64,000 bases of DNA from Candidatus Pelagibacter sp. TMED118 (GTDB taxonomy: Bacteria; Pseudomonadota; Alphaproteobacteria; Pelagibacterales; Pelagibacteraceae): the NCBI GenBank assembly GCA_002170205.2, contig NHFT02000006.1, forward strand, positions 33,374-97,373, in the 5' to 3' direction. Below are positions 1 to 9,111 of this stretch, piece after piece. Both the position numbers and the translations under genes were made by a program. Under the pieces are notes generated by a model. It saw only the letters and a list, made by a program, of their open reading frames with translations. It was not told the DNA's origin and searched no databases. The stretch's first letter is position 1, and each line of letters starts with the position of its first letter.

Positions 1-82
1 GATGAAAAAGATGTCAAAAGGAAATATGAAAGGAATGGCAGACAAAGGAATACCGCCTGAACTTTTTAATCAAATCAAATAA
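1..82 (+). CDS. ffh: Signal recognition particle protein Ffh, C-terminal end (partial)
   Basis: Only the last 26 codons are present, with a TAA stop at 80-82. The fragment is rich in methionine, lysine and glycine ([16 protein letters not shown]), as in the tail of the Ffh M domain, which binds 4.5S RNA and signal peptides. The position directly before rpsP fits, since ffh commonly precedes rpsP in alphaproteobacteria. The fragment is too short to prove the family, so the name rests on composition plus context. Confidence 0.55.
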   Translation, partial: MKKMSKGNMKGMADKGIPPELFNQIK

Positions 83-92
83 AAGGAGAAAA

Positions 93-548
93 ATGTTAAA
101 ACTTAGACTATCAATGGGAGGCACAAAAAAAAGACCTGTTTATAAAATAGTAGTAGCAGACAGTAGATTTTCTAGAGATGGAAGATTTATAGAGAAACTT
201 GGATTTTTTAATCCCTTAATGCCTAAAGATAAAAAGGAACGTATTGGCCTTGAGGCTGAGAGAATAAAATATTGGCTAGGACAAGGAGCACAACCAACAA
301 CAAGAGTAGCGAGAATTTTGGGAGAAAATCAACTCATGCCAATGCCTCAAAAAGGAAATAATCCTCAAAAAGCCGTACCAAAAAAAGACCGAAAAAAAGA
401 GGAAAAAACTGAAGCACCAAAAGACGGTGATAAACTGAGTGAAGCTCCTAAAGAAGAATCAAAAGCAGAAGCTCCTAAAGAAGAATCAAAAGCAGAAGCT
501 CCTAAAGAAGAATCAAAACCAGAAGCTCCTAAAGACGAGAAAAAATAA
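93..548 (+). CDS. rpsP: 30S ribosomal protein S16 with repetitive C-terminal tail
   Basis: S16 is a small-subunit assembly protein. Residues 1 to about 85 are the normal S16 domain ([15 protein letters not shown], then GFFNP and the WLGQGAQPT region). Family members usually end near 80-90 residues, but this one runs to 151. The extra part is lysine/glutamate/proline rich and ends in a nine-residue tandem repeat (EAPKEESKA type), probably disordered. A clear Shine-Dalgarno AAGGAG at 83-88 fixes the ATG at 93. It starts just after the ffh stop and is followed three bases later by trmD; rimM, which often lies between these two genes, is absent. Confidence 0.95.
   Translation: MLKLRLSMGGTKKRPVYKIVVADSRFSRDGRFIEKLGFFNPLMPKDKKERIGLEAERIKYWLGQGAQPTTRVARILGENQLMPMPQKGNNPQKAVPKKDRKKEEKTEAPKDGDKLSEAPKEESKAEAPKEESKAEAPKEESKPEAPKDEKK
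441..539 (+). repeat. 27-bp in-frame tandem repeat in the rpsP tail
   Basis: Three consecutive 27-base units (441-467, 468-494, 495-521), nearly identical in sequence, are followed by a partial fourth from 522. Each unit encodes E-A-P-K-E-E-S-K-A, or P in the last position of unit three. The period is a multiple of three, so copy-number change keeps the frame. The first two units are identical, which suggests recent duplication by slippage. Confidence 0.9.
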
Positions 549-551
549 AAA

Positions 552-1241
552 ATGTTCACTGCAAGAATATTTACTTTATACCCAGATATGTTTCCAGGTC
601 CTTTAAGTGAAGGACTTTTCGGTAGAGCATTAGAAAAAAAAATTTGGAGTCTGCAAAAAGTGAATATTAGGAATTATGCTACTGACAAACATTCAACAGT
701 TGATGATACACCTTACGGTGGTGGCTCAGGAATGTTAATAAAACCGGATGTAGTTGCTAGAGCATTAGATAAAAATGTTACTAATGGTGAAAGAGTTATA
801 TTTCTGACGCCAAGAGGAAAAGTTTTTAATCAAAATACCGCAAAAAAAATTTCTGTCGAAAAATCTATAAATATCATTTGTGGACATTTTGAGGGAATTG
901 ATCAAAGAGTCATTGAAACTAGAAACATTCAAGAATATAGTATTGGTGATTTTGTCCTTTCAGGAGGAGAAACAGCCGCTTTTTCGATTTTAGATTCTAT
1001 TTTAAGATTATTGCCAGGAATTTTGGGTAATGAAAGTTCTGTTAAAGATGAAAGTTTTGAAAATGGGCTTTTAGAGTATCATCAATACACAAAACCTCAA
1101 ATTTGGGAGGAAAAAGAAGTGCCTGATGTACTTTTATCAGGAGATCATGCCAAAATTAAACACTGGCGTTTATCTCAATCAGAGGCTATAACACGCGACC
1201 GAAGACCAGATTTATGGCTAAAATATAATAAAAAAAATTAA
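552..1241 (+). CDS. trmD: tRNA (guanine-N1-)-methyltransferase TrmD
   Basis: TrmD methylates N1 of G37 in tRNAs that read CNN codons, using SAM, and so prevents +1 frameshifting. The 229-residue protein is of normal length. It shows the hallmark TrmD segments: YGGGSGM at 55-61, GHFEGIDQR at 111-119 and the knot motif [10 protein letters not shown] at 131-140, followed by the SFENGLLE segment near the catalytic acidic residue. These belong to the SPOUT trefoil-knot fold. The gene begins three bases after rpsP and ends just before rplS, the usual ribosomal/tRNA-modification operon. Confidence 0.97.
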   Translation: MFTARIFTLYPDMFPGPLSEGLFGRALEKKIWSLQKVNIRNYATDKHSTVDDTPYGGGSGMLIKPDVVARALDKNVTNGERVIFLTPRGKVFNQNTAKKISVEKSINIICGHFEGIDQRVIETRNIQEYSIGDFVLSGGETAAFSILDSILRLLPGILGNESSVKDESFENGLLEYHQYTKPQIWEEKEVPDVLLSGDHAKIKHWRLSQSEAITRDRRPDLWLKYNKKN

Positions 1242-1257
1242 TTTGACTAGTTTAATA

Positions 1258-1794
1258 ATGAAAACAATAGAAGAAATAAACAGAGCCAACGTTGCTAAAA
1301 TATCCGCTGAAAAAAAATTACCAAGTTTTTTTCCGGGAGATATTATTAAAGTTGGAGTGAAAATTACTGAAGGGAAAAGAGATAGGATCCAATACTTCGA
1401 AGGTGTATGTATTGCAAAAAAAAATAGAGATATTAATTCTTCCTTTACAGTAAGAAAAATATCTTTTGGAGAAGGTGTTGAAAGAACATTTGCACTATAT
1501 AGTCCTATTGTAGACTCAATTAAGGTCATTAGATCAGGCCAAGTAAGAAGAGCGAAACTTTATTATTTAAGAGAAAGAACTGGTAAATCGGCTCGTATCG
1601 CCGAAAAAATCAGAAAGAATATTGGTATCGAGTTAGAAACTAAAGAAGAAAATCTTGAAAAGGCTGCTCAAGCTCAAACCCAAACTATTGAAAAAAAAGA
1701 TAATAACGAGTTAAGTCAAGAATTTGAAAACAAAGAGGATCCAAAAAAAGAAGAGACTACAAAAAAAGAAGAAGGATCTTCAGAAAAAAAATAA
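1258..1794 (+). CDS. rplS: 50S ribosomal protein L19 with charged tail
   Basis: L19 lies at the subunit interface. The core (MKTIEEIN to about residue 115) contains the family segments [13 protein letters not shown] and [14 protein letters not shown]. coli L19 is about 115 residues; here about 60 more follow, rich in glutamate, lysine and glutamine and probably disordered. I take the ATG at 1258; an in-frame TTG at 1243, two bases after the trmD stop, would add five residues and cannot be excluded. No clear Shine-Dalgarno is visible at either. Confidence 0.95.
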   Translation: MKTIEEINRANVAKISAEKKLPSFFPGDIIKVGVKITEGKRDRIQYFEGVCIAKKNRDINSSFTVRKISFGEGVERTFALYSPIVDSIKVIRSGQVRRAKLYYLRERTGKSARIAEKIRKNIGIELETKEENLEKAAQAQTQTIEKKDNNELSQEFENKEDPKKEETTKKEEGSSEKK

Positions 1795-1803
1795 TTTTTT
1801 CTA

Positions 1804-3207
1804 ATGCCACAAACCTTATACGATAAAATTTGGGATCAGCATTTAGTTCATCAACAAGACGATGGAACTTCTTTACTTTTTGTTGATAGGCACTTGGTTC
1901 ATGAGGTTACTAGTCCCCAAGCATTTGAAGGGTTAAGAACAACAAATAGAAATGTCAGACAGCCAAATTTGACCTTAGCAGTAGCTGATCATAATGTACC
2001 AACTACAGATCGGTCAAAAGGTATCGCAGATTTAGACTCTAAAATTCAAGTTGAAACTCTAGAAAAAAATTGTAAGGAATTTGGAATTAAATTGTTTGGT
2101 ATGAATGATAAAAGACAGGGAATTGTTCATATTATAGGACCCGAGCAAGGTTTTACTCAACCTGGAACAGTAATTGTGTGTGGTGACAGTCATACAGCTA
2201 CACACGGAGCTTTTGGAGCTTTGGCTTTTGGTATTGGAACATCGGAAGTTGAACATGTATTAGCAACTCAAACTTTGGTTCAAAAAAAATCAAAAAACTT
2301 AAGGATTAGCGTTAACGGAAAGTTGCCAATTGGCGTAACATCAAAGGACGTTATTTTACAAATAATAGGGAAAATAGGAACTGCTGGAGGTACAGGCTAT
2401 GTTATAGAGTACGCTGGAGATCTAATTTCCTCTTTAAGTGTTGAGCAAAGAATGACAATTTGTAATATGACTATTGAAGGTGGAGCAAGGGCTGGTTTAA
2501 TTAAACCTGACGAAAAAACTTTTAATTACTTAAAAGGAAGACCTTTATCACCAAAGAATGCAAATTGGGATAAAGCAGTAAACTTCTGGGGTCAACTTTA
2601 CTCTGATGATGATGCAATTTTTGATAAAGAAGTAAAACTTGATAGTAAAGATATAAAACCAATGGTCACATGGGGGACCTCACCTCAGGATGTAGTCTCT
2701 ATAGATGGAAAAGTTCCAAACCCAGAGCATATTTCTGACCCAGATAGGAAAAGTTCAATTGAGAGATCATTAAAATATATGGGATTGGAACCGGATATAA
2801 ATATTAAAGACATCAAAATAGATAAAGTATTTATTGGCAGTTGTACTAACGGAAGAATAGAGGACCTTAGAGAAGCTGCTAAAATTTTAAAAGATAAAAA
2901 AATTGCTAGTCACGTGAATGCAATGGTGGTGCCGGGTTCAGGGTTAGTAAAAGAACAAGCAGAGCAAGAGGGTTTAGACAAAATTTTTATAAATTCAGGA
3001 TTTGAATGGAGAGAGCCTGGATGCTCCATGTGTTTAGCAATGAATGCTGATAAATTGAAACCAGAAGAAAGATGCGCATCTACCTCAAATAGAAACTTCG
3101 AGGGACGTCAAGGCAGAGGTGGAAGAACTCATCTAGTTAGTCCAGCAATGGCAGCTACAGCAGCTATTTCCGGTAACTTGGATGATGTAAGAAAATTCTC
3201 TAATTAA
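1804..3207 (+). CDS. leuC: 3-isopropylmalate dehydratase large subunit
   Basis: LeuC and LeuD together isomerise 2-isopropylmalate to 3-isopropylmalate in leucine biosynthesis. The protein has 467 residues, standard for the bacterial LeuC of the aconitase superfamily. The three cysteines that hold the [4Fe-4S] cluster are in place: Cys347 in GSCTNGR, and Cys407 and Cys410 in GCSMC. The CGDSHT motif is at about 126-131. The stop codon overlaps the leuD start by one base (TAATG), so the subunits are translationally coupled. Confidence 0.97.
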   Translation: MPQTLYDKIWDQHLVHQQDDGTSLLFVDRHLVHEVTSPQAFEGLRTTNRNVRQPNLTLAVADHNVPTTDRSKGIADLDSKIQVETLEKNCKEFGIKLFGMNDKRQGIVHIIGPEQGFTQPGTVIVCGDSHTATHGAFGALAFGIGTSEVEHVLATQTLVQKKSKNLRISVNGKLPIGVTSKDVILQIIGKIGTAGGTGYVIEYAGDLISSLSVEQRMTICNMTIEGGARAGLIKPDEKTFNYLKGRPLSPKNANWDKAVNFWGQLYSDDDAIFDKEVKLDSKDIKPMVTWGTSPQDVVSIDGKVPNPEHISDPDRKSSIERSLKYMGLEPDINIKDIKIDKVFIGSCTNGRIEDLREAAKILKDKKIASHVNAMVVPGSGLVKEQAEQEGLDKIFINSGFEWREPGCSMCLAMNADKLKPEERCASTSNRNFEGRQGRGGRTHLVSPAMAATAAISGNLDDVRKFSN

Positions 3208-3812
3208 TGAAAAAATTTAAAAATTTAAAAAGCATTCCTGCTTATCTTCCAATAGTTAATATTGATACAGATATGATTATTCCTAAACAATTTTTAAAAA
3301 CTATTAAAAGGACTGGTTTAGGTAAAAGTTTATTTTTTGAGATGCGGTACGATCATGATGGAAAAGAAATTAAAGACTTTATATTAAATAATGAGCCTTA
3401 CAATAAATCTAAAATTCTTATTACAGGAAAAAATTTTGGCTGCGGATCTTCTAGAGAGCATGCTCCATGGGCGCTTTTAGATTTTGGTATAACGTGTGTA
3501 ATAAGTTCAAGTTATGCCGACATTTTTTATAATAATTGTTTTAAGAATGGAATTTTGCCTATTACTATTTCAGAGGATAAAATTAAAGAATTAGCAGAGT
3601 ACGCTAATCGTAAAGAGGAAATTTCAGTCGATTTAATTGAACAAAAAATATGTTTTGGAAACAACGAAATTAAATTTGATATAGATGATTTTAAAAAAGA
3701 ATGCTTAATCGAAGGTTATGATGACATAGCACTGTCACTTAATCATAAATCTAAAATCGAGTCTTTTGAAAACAAGATAAGAACACAAAGACCTTGGATC
3801 TTTAATGATTAA
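3207..3812 (+). CDS. leuD: 3-isopropylmalate dehydratase small subunit
   Basis: This is the swivelling small subunit of isopropylmalate isomerase and the partner of the preceding leuC. The 201-residue length fits the alphaproteobacterial form. The substrate-binding loop [14 protein letters not shown] is at about 77-90, and the N-terminal NIDTDMIIP motif is near residue 18. The end overlaps the leuB start by eight bases. Confidence 0.97.
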   Translation: MKKFKNLKSIPAYLPIVNIDTDMIIPKQFLKTIKRTGLGKSLFFEMRYDHDGKEIKDFILNNEPYNKSKILITGKNFGCGSSREHAPWALLDFGITCVISSSYADIFYNNCFKNGILPITISEDKIKELAEYANRKEEISVDLIEQKICFGNNEIKFDIDDFKKECLIEGYDDIALSLNHKSKIESFENKIRTQRPWIFND

Positions 3813-4914
3813 AGTTAAAAAAAGAAAAATTCTTTTATTACCTGGAGATGGCATTGGACCTGAGGTAATTCAGGAAGTAAGAAAAATAATAGAATGGTTA
3901 AATAAAAATAGGTCACTTGATTTTGAGATAGACGAAGATTTAGTAGGTGGCGCTGCATTCGACAAACATGGAACACCTATTACTGATGAAGTATTTTATA
4001 AAGCACTAGAAAGTCAGGCAGTGGTGTTAGGAGCAGTTGGCGGACCTAAATGGGATAATTTAGAGTTTTCAAAAAAACCAGAAAGAGCACTTTTAAAACT
4101 TAGAAAAGAATTAAAGTTATTTGCAAACTTAAGACCTGCAATTTGTTTTGAACAACTTGTTGATGCATCTAGTCTTAAACCTGAGATAGTTTCTGGATTA
4201 GATATTATGATTGTAAGAGAGTTAACTGGTGGTATTTATTTTGGAGAACCCAGAGGGATAAAGCCAATTAATAATGGAGAAAGAAAAGGAATTAATACAC
4301 ATACTTACACAACAAAAGAAATTGAAAGAGTTGGAAGAGTTGCTTTTGACCTAGCCCAAAAAAGAAATAAGAAAGTAACCTCTTGTGAAAAATCTAATGT
4401 CATGGAGGCAGGCCAACTCTGGAAAGAAGAGATTCAAACTCTTCATGATAACGATTATAAAGATGTACAATTAGATCATATGCTTGCAGATAACTGTGCA
4501 ATGCAACTTTTAAGAAACCCAAAACAATTTGATGTAATAGTAACAGATAATCTTTTTGGAGATATTTTATCTGACGAAGCTGCAATGCTCACTGGATCGT
4601 TGGGACTATTGCCGTCAGCTTCTTTAGGAGCAAAAGATAAGGACGGAAACATGAGATCAATGTATGAACCAGTTCATGGTTCAGCTCCTGATATAGCTGG
4701 AAAAGGGGTTGCCAACCCAATAGCTACTATCTTAAGCTTTGCTATGGCTTTAAAATACTCATTAAATTTGGATAAAGAGGCTAAGGAAATAGAAAGTGCC
4801 GTTCAAAAGGTGCTTAATGATGGACTTAGAACAAAAGACATTTTGTCTAAAGGGAGCAAAGAAGTATCAACAAAAGTAATGGGCGATGCGGTTATTGCTT
4901 ATTTGCAAAAGTAG
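3805..4914 (+). CDS. leuB: 3-isopropylmalate dehydrogenase
   Basis: LeuB oxidises and decarboxylates 3-isopropylmalate to 2-oxoisocaproate with NAD+. The 369-residue protein starts with the family motif [11 protein letters not shown] and carries the metal/substrate segment [18 protein letters not shown]. The NAD-binding loop [15 protein letters not shown], with the Asp typical of NAD-dependent enzymes, is near residue 290. It closes the leuCDB run. leuA is not in the window, so the operon is the three late steps only. Confidence 0.97.
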   Translation: MIKVKKRKILLLPGDGIGPEVIQEVRKIIEWLNKNRSLDFEIDEDLVGGAAFDKHGTPITDEVFYKALESQAVVLGAVGGPKWDNLEFSKKPERALLKLRKELKLFANLRPAICFEQLVDASSLKPEIVSGLDIMIVRELTGGIYFGEPRGIKPINNGERKGINTHTYTTKEIERVGRVAFDLAQKRNKKVTSCEKSNVMEAGQLWKEEIQTLHDNDYKDVQLDHMLADNCAMQLLRNPKQFDVIVTDNLFGDILSDEAAMLTGSLGLLPSASLGAKDKDGNMRSMYEPVHGSAPDIAGKGVANPIATILSFAMALKYSLNLDKEAKEIESAVQKVLNDGLRTKDILSKGSKEVSTKVMGDAVIAYLQK

Positions 4915-4941
4915 TAATTTTAATTTATTTTATAAGGATAT

Positions 4942-6708
4942 ATGACAACATACATAGCACCTGTTGATGACATGATGTTTCTTTATGAGAAATTAAGAAA
5001 TAATCAATTTTATAATGAGCTTGAAAAATATAAAGAAGTTACTCCAGATCTTGTAAAAAATATTTTAGAAGAAGCTGCAAAAATTAATCAAAATTTAATA
5101 CTGCCTTTAGCAAAAGCTGGAGATGAGCATCCAGCTATTTTAGAAAATGGCGTCGTAAGAACACCCCCAGGATATAAAGAGGCTTATAAAAAATATATAG
5201 AGGATGGTTGGACCTCTTTGTCTTGTGATCCAAAGTATGGTGGTCAAGGTATGCCAAAAACAGTGAGTGCATTTTTTGACGAAATGTTGTCGTCTGCATC
5301 ATTATCATTCAAATTATATAGTGAACTAAGTATAGGCGCCTATAACTGTATTAATCATCATGCTACAGATGAAGTTAAAGATAAATATTTACCAAAAATG
5401 GTCGAAGGTAAGTGGAGTGGAACCATGTGTTTAACAGAGCCTGTTTGTGGCACTGATTTAGGTCTGCTCAAAACCAAAGCCGTCGAACAAAATGATGGAA
5501 CTTACAAATTATCAGGTCAGAAAATTTTTATTACATCTGGAGATCAAGATTTAACAGAAAATATTATTCACCTAGTAATTGCTCGATCATCAGACTCTCC
5601 AGCTGGGACAAGGGGGATAAGTCTTTTTTTAGTTCCTAAATTCGTCGTTAATGAAGATGGAAGCTTAGGGTCAAGAAATGGAATTAGCACCGGATCTATA
5701 GAGAGCAAAATGGGAATTAAAGGATCTGCAACATGTGTTTTAAATTTTGACGAAGCTGTTGGTTATATGATTGGTCCAAAAAATAAAGGTCTGAACTCAA
5801 TGTTTACTATGATGAACCTAGAGAGAATCGTCGTTGGAATTCAAGGGCTTGGTATTTCTGAAACTGCTTATCAAAATTCTTTAATCTACTCAAAGGAGAG
5901 GAGACAAGGAAAAAGCAACAAAAATAACTCCACAAATGGCTCTGCAGATTTTATTATAGAGCACGCAGACATTAGAAAATCACTTTTAAATATGAAGTCA
6001 ATAATTGAGGGCGAGAGAGCATTATGTTTTTGGCTGTCACAACAAACAGAGGTTAGTTTAAATCATGATAACGAAAAAATTAAACAAGAAGCCTCAGATT
6101 ACGTATCATTAATGACACCTGTAGTTAAAGCATTATTTACTGATATGGGGTCTGAAATAACAAGTGAGGCTATGCAAATATTTGGCGGATATGGTTATAC
6201 AAAAGACCAGGGAATAGAACAGTTATATAGAGATAACAGAATTACGCCAATTTATGAGGGAACTAATTCTGTTCAGGCGATTGATTTAGTTTTTAGGAAA
6301 CTTGTTAATAAAAATGGAGATATTATAGATAGATACATCAATATGGTTAAAAGAGATTTGAAAAGCAAAAACGATAGACTTGAGCCATTTGTTAAAATAC
6401 TAAATGTATATATAGAAAAATTAATTGCTTTCACATCTTGGATAAAAGAAAAAATACAAAATTCTAAAGATGATGCTAATGCAGCTAGCAATGATTATTT
6501 AAAAGTATTAGGATTGGTTGCAGTTGGATATTCTTGGTTTAAAGTGCTTCAGGTTAGTTTTGATGATTATGAAAATAATAAAAACTTTTATGAGGATAAA
6601 ATTCAAACTGCAAATTTCTTCTTTCAAAGAGTAATACCTAGAATAGACTCCCATTGCTCTTCTGCTATGAGCGGTAGCAAATATATTATGGACTATAAAT
6701 TTAACTAA
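4942..6708 (+). CDS. dmdC: 3-methylmercaptopropionyl-CoA dehydrogenase (acyl-CoA dehydrogenase)
   Basis: DmdC oxidises 3-methylmercaptopropionyl-CoA to methylthioacryloyl-CoA using FAD in the DMSP demethylation pathway. The 588 residues match the long acyl-CoA dehydrogenase subclass that includes DmdC. Visible are the FAD/substrate segments TEPVCGTDLG and KIFITSGD, the C-terminal FGGYGYTKDQGIEQLYRD, and PIYEGTNSVQ, which carries the expected catalytic glutamate. The start is supported by AAGGA seven bases upstream. The specific DmdC name rests on linkage to dmdB and dmdA; sequence alone gives only the family. Confidence 0.88.
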   Translation: MTTYIAPVDDMMFLYEKLRNNQFYNELEKYKEVTPDLVKNILEEAAKINQNLILPLAKAGDEHPAILENGVVRTPPGYKEAYKKYIEDGWTSLSCDPKYGGQGMPKTVSAFFDEMLSSASLSFKLYSELSIGAYNCINHHATDEVKDKYLPKMVEGKWSGTMCLTEPVCGTDLGLLKTKAVEQNDGTYKLSGQKIFITSGDQDLTENIIHLVIARSSDSPAGTRGISLFLVPKFVVNEDGSLGSRNGISTGSIESKMGIKGSATCVLNFDEAVGYMIGPKNKGLNSMFTMMNLERIVVGIQGLGISETAYQNSLIYSKERRQGKSNKNNSTNGSADFIIEHADIRKSLLNMKSIIEGERALCFWLSQQTEVSLNHDNEKIKQEASDYVSLMTPVVKALFTDMGSEITSEAMQIFGGYGYTKDQGIEQLYRDNRITPIYEGTNSVQAIDLVFRKLVNKNGDIIDRYINMVKRDLKSKNDRLEPFVKILNVYIEKLIAFTSWIKEKIQNSKDDANAASNDYLKVLGLVAVGYSWFKVLQVSFDDYENNKNFYEDKIQTANFFFQRVIPRIDSHCSSAMSGSKYIMDYKFN

Positions 6709-6709
6709 A

Positions 6710-8338
6710 ATGAGTAGTTTTGAGAAAAATTTAGAAAAAAATAACGCAAATTTTGTTCCTTTAACTCCTTTAACTTTTTTAGAAAGAGCGAAAGATATTT
6801 ATCCCGATTACGAAGCATTAATTTATGAGGATAGAAAGTATACATGGAGTGAAATCTATAACAGATGCATACGGTTTGCTAGTGCATTAGAAAAAATCGG
6901 TATTGGAAAAGGTGATACAGTATCGGTTATGGCTTGTAATACACCCGAGATATTTGAAGCTCATTATTCAGTACCCATGACAGGTGCAGTTTTAAATACA
7001 ATTAACATAAGATTAGATTCAAAAACTGTGAGTTATATTCTTGATCATAGTGACGCTAAGGTTTTGATTGTAGATAGACAATTCCACGAAGTTGTTAAAA
7101 AGGCTTTATCAAGTCTTAACAAAGAAATTAAAATCATAGATATTAATGACAAGCATGCTGATCAATCAAAACTTGGCAAAATAGGCGAGCTAGAATACGA
7201 GGAATTTTTAAAAACAGGAGACCCAAACTATGTTTGGAAGAAGCCAGATGATGAGTGGCAAGCAATTTCCTTAAGTTATACCTCAGGCACAACTGGAAAT
7301 CCTAAGGGCGTTGTATATCATCATAGAGGCTCTTACCTAATGGCAACCGGTAGCGCAGTAGCTTGGAACATGCCAAACAGACTAACTTTCTTATGTATTG
7401 TGCCAATGTTCCATTGTAATGGATGGTGTTACCCTTGGACTGTGCCAATGTTGAATGGAAAAACTATTTGTTTAAGAAATATAGATATAAAAAAAATATT
7501 TGAACTAATCGATACACATAAGGTAACTCATTTTGGAGGAGCTCCAATAGTCCTTAATATGATAACAGGAGCCTCTGAAAGTGAAAGAAAAGAATTAAAG
7601 CATAAGGTACACGTTCTTACAGCTGGAGCACCTCCACCAAGTATAATTTTTAAAAGGATGAAAAGTTTAGGTTTTGAGGTAATGCATGTTTATGGATTAA
7701 CCGAAACATATGGACATATTACTCAATGTGCTTGGAATGAGGAATGGAATAATTTAGATGAGGATAAAGTAAATGAAATTAAGGCAAGGCAAGGCGTAAG
7801 ATACCCAAACACAGAGGGAGTTTCAGTTATAGATCCTGAAACAATGCAAACAGTACCAAAAGATGGAAAAACTATGGGTGAAATAATGATAAAAGGTAAC
7901 GTAGTTATGAAGGGATATTATAAGGACAAAGAAGCAACTGATAAAGCAATGAAAGACGGGTGGTTTCACTCAGGAGACTTGGCGGTAATGCATCCAGATG
8001 GCTACATAAAGATCCAGGATAGATCTAAAGATATAATTATTTCAGGTGGAGAAAATATTTCATCAATAGAAATTGAAAATACTTTAGCTAAACACCCCTC
8101 AGTATCTATAGTTGCTGTAGTCGCCAAACCTGACGAGAAATGGGGAGAAGTTCCCTGTGCATTTATTGAGGCGGTAAAAGACAAACAAGCTACAGAAAAG
8201 GAACTAATTGATTTTTGTAAAGAAACTCTAGCTAATTTTAAGGTTCCGAAAAAAATTGAGTTTTGTGAACTACCAAAAACATCAACGGGAAAAATCCAAA
8301 AATTTGAATTAAGAAAAAAGGCTAAGGAGCTAAACTGA
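6710..8338 (+). CDS. dmdB: 3-methylmercaptopropionate-CoA ligase
   Basis: DmdB activates methylmercaptopropionate, the DmdA product, with ATP and CoA. It is a 542-residue ANL-superfamily acyl-CoA synthetase. The P-loop YTSGTTGNPKG is at about 185-195, the adenylation motif YGLTET near 335, the hinge motif GWFHSGD near 417 and the catalytic lysine (Lys528) in STGKIQK. It begins one base after dmdC. An AAGGAG inside its last codons probably serves the next gene. The family call is certain, and the DmdB assignment follows from the operon. Confidence 0.9.
   Translation: MSSFEKNLEKNNANFVPLTPLTFLERAKDIYPDYEALIYEDRKYTWSEIYNRCIRFASALEKIGIGKGDTVSVMACNTPEIFEAHYSVPMTGAVLNTINIRLDSKTVSYILDHSDAKVLIVDRQFHEVVKKALSSLNKEIKIIDINDKHADQSKLGKIGELEYEEFLKTGDPNYVWKKPDDEWQAISLSYTSGTTGNPKGVVYHHRGSYLMATGSAVAWNMPNRLTFLCIVPMFHCNGWCYPWTVPMLNGKTICLRNIDIKKIFELIDTHKVTHFGGAPIVLNMITGASESERKELKHKVHVLTAGAPPPSIIFKRMKSLGFEVMHVYGLTETYGHITQCAWNEEWNNLDEDKVNEIKARQGVRYPNTEGVSVIDPETMQTVPKDGKTMGEIMIKGNVVMKGYYKDKEATDKAMKDGWFHSGDLAVMHPDGYIKIQDRSKDIIISGGENISSIEIENTLAKHPSVSIVAVVAKPDEKWGEVPCAFIEAVKDKQATEKELIDFCKETLANFKVPKKIEFCELPKTSTGKIQKFELRKKAKELN
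8324..8337 (+). promoter_or_regulatory. Ribosome binding site deciding a CTG start
   Basis: AAGGAG at 8324-8329 followed by a five-base spacer and CTG at 8335-8337. The in-frame stop TAA at 8323-8325 bounds the reading frame, so CTG is the only sensible near-cognate start beside this site. The CTG shares bases with the dmdB TGA stop, in the same arrangement as the ATGA overlaps elsewhere in the window. Confidence 0.6.
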
Positions 8339-9111
8339 ACGTAAACATCAGAGATAAAGATGTTTTCATCTCAACGGGCGGTAGAGAGATTGATAAAAAA
8401 AAATCAACTATCTTATTAATGCATGGAAGTGGATTAAGCCATATTGTTTGGTCTTTACATGAGCAATTTTATATTACTAATGGATATAATGTATTGTCTG
8501 TTGACTTACCAGGTCATGGCAATTCTGATGGACCCGCTATCGATTCTATAGAAAAAATATCAGATTGGTTAAGTGATTTATTAAAGTCCTTAAAAATAAG
8601 TAAAATTAATTTTGTAGGACACTCGCAAGCTTGTCTTGTAGGTATTGATTTTGCATCAAGGTATCCATCTCTAGTTGAGAAGCTAATTTTAGTAGCTGGC
8701 ACATATAAATTACCAGTAAACCAGGACTTATTAGACTTTGCATTTGCAGGAGATGAGAAGGCAATACTTCTTATGATGAAATGGGGTTATGAAGGATCAA
8801 AGGCATTTATAGGTGGAAACCCTGTTAAAAAAATTATTAATTCTACTAGAGAAATCAGAGAAATTTTGTATGTAGACTTAAACGCCTGTAACAACTATAA
8901 GTCCGGTAAAGAATCTTTAGAAAAAATCTTTTGTCCGACTTTGTGTATATTTGGGGATCTGGATAAAATGGTTCCTCTAAAAGTTGGAAATAAGATGGCT
9001 GAGACTATAAAAAATTCAGAAGTAAAGATTATAAATAATTGTGGTCACATGATAATATTTGAGAAAGCTTTTGAAATGAGAAAATCAGTTTTAGAGTTCA
9101 TAAATAAATGA
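8335..9111 (+). CDS. Alpha/beta hydrolase of the DMSP operon
   Basis: This is an alpha/beta-hydrolase-fold enzyme with HGSG (oxyanion loop), the nucleophile elbow GHSQA, a late aspartate in FGDLDKMVP and histidine in NCGHMIIF. The elbow has Ala where GxSxG is usual. The first in-frame ATG (8419) would start at the HGSG loop and delete the first beta strands. Upstream in the same frame lie 28 plausible N-terminal codons, and AAGGAG at 8324-8329 sits five bases before a CTG at 8335 that overlaps the dmdB stop. I therefore infer a CTG start. The substrate is unknown; a thioesterase or accessory role in DMSP breakdown is only a guess from position. Confidence 0.8.
   Translation: MNVNIRDKDVFISTGGREIDKKKSTILLMHGSGLSHIVWSLHEQFYITNGYNVLSVDLPGHGNSDGPAIDSIEKISDWLSDLLKSLKISKINFVGHSQACLVGIDFASRYPSLVEKLILVAGTYKLPVNQDLLDFAFAGDEKAILLMMKWGYEGSKAFIGGNPVKKIINSTREIREILYVDLNACNNYKSGKESLEKIFCPTLCIFGDLDKMVPLKVGNKMAETIKNSEVKIINNCGHMIIFEKAFEMRKSVLEFINK

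Noticed and set aside
441..539. Short regular repeats that might suggest a CRISPR array
   Set aside because: Units are directly adjacent with no spacers, in frame with rpsP and encode a peptide repeat.
365..559. Minus-strand frame of 64 residues with repeats, opposite rpsP
   Set aside because: It is the mirror of the S16 coding repeat; the real S16 frame, its Shine-Dalgarno and its domain explain the region.
1243..1257. TTG start of rplS at 1243
   Set aside because: The ATG at 1258 gives the family-like N-terminus and no ribosome binding site supports the TTG; kept only as an alternative.
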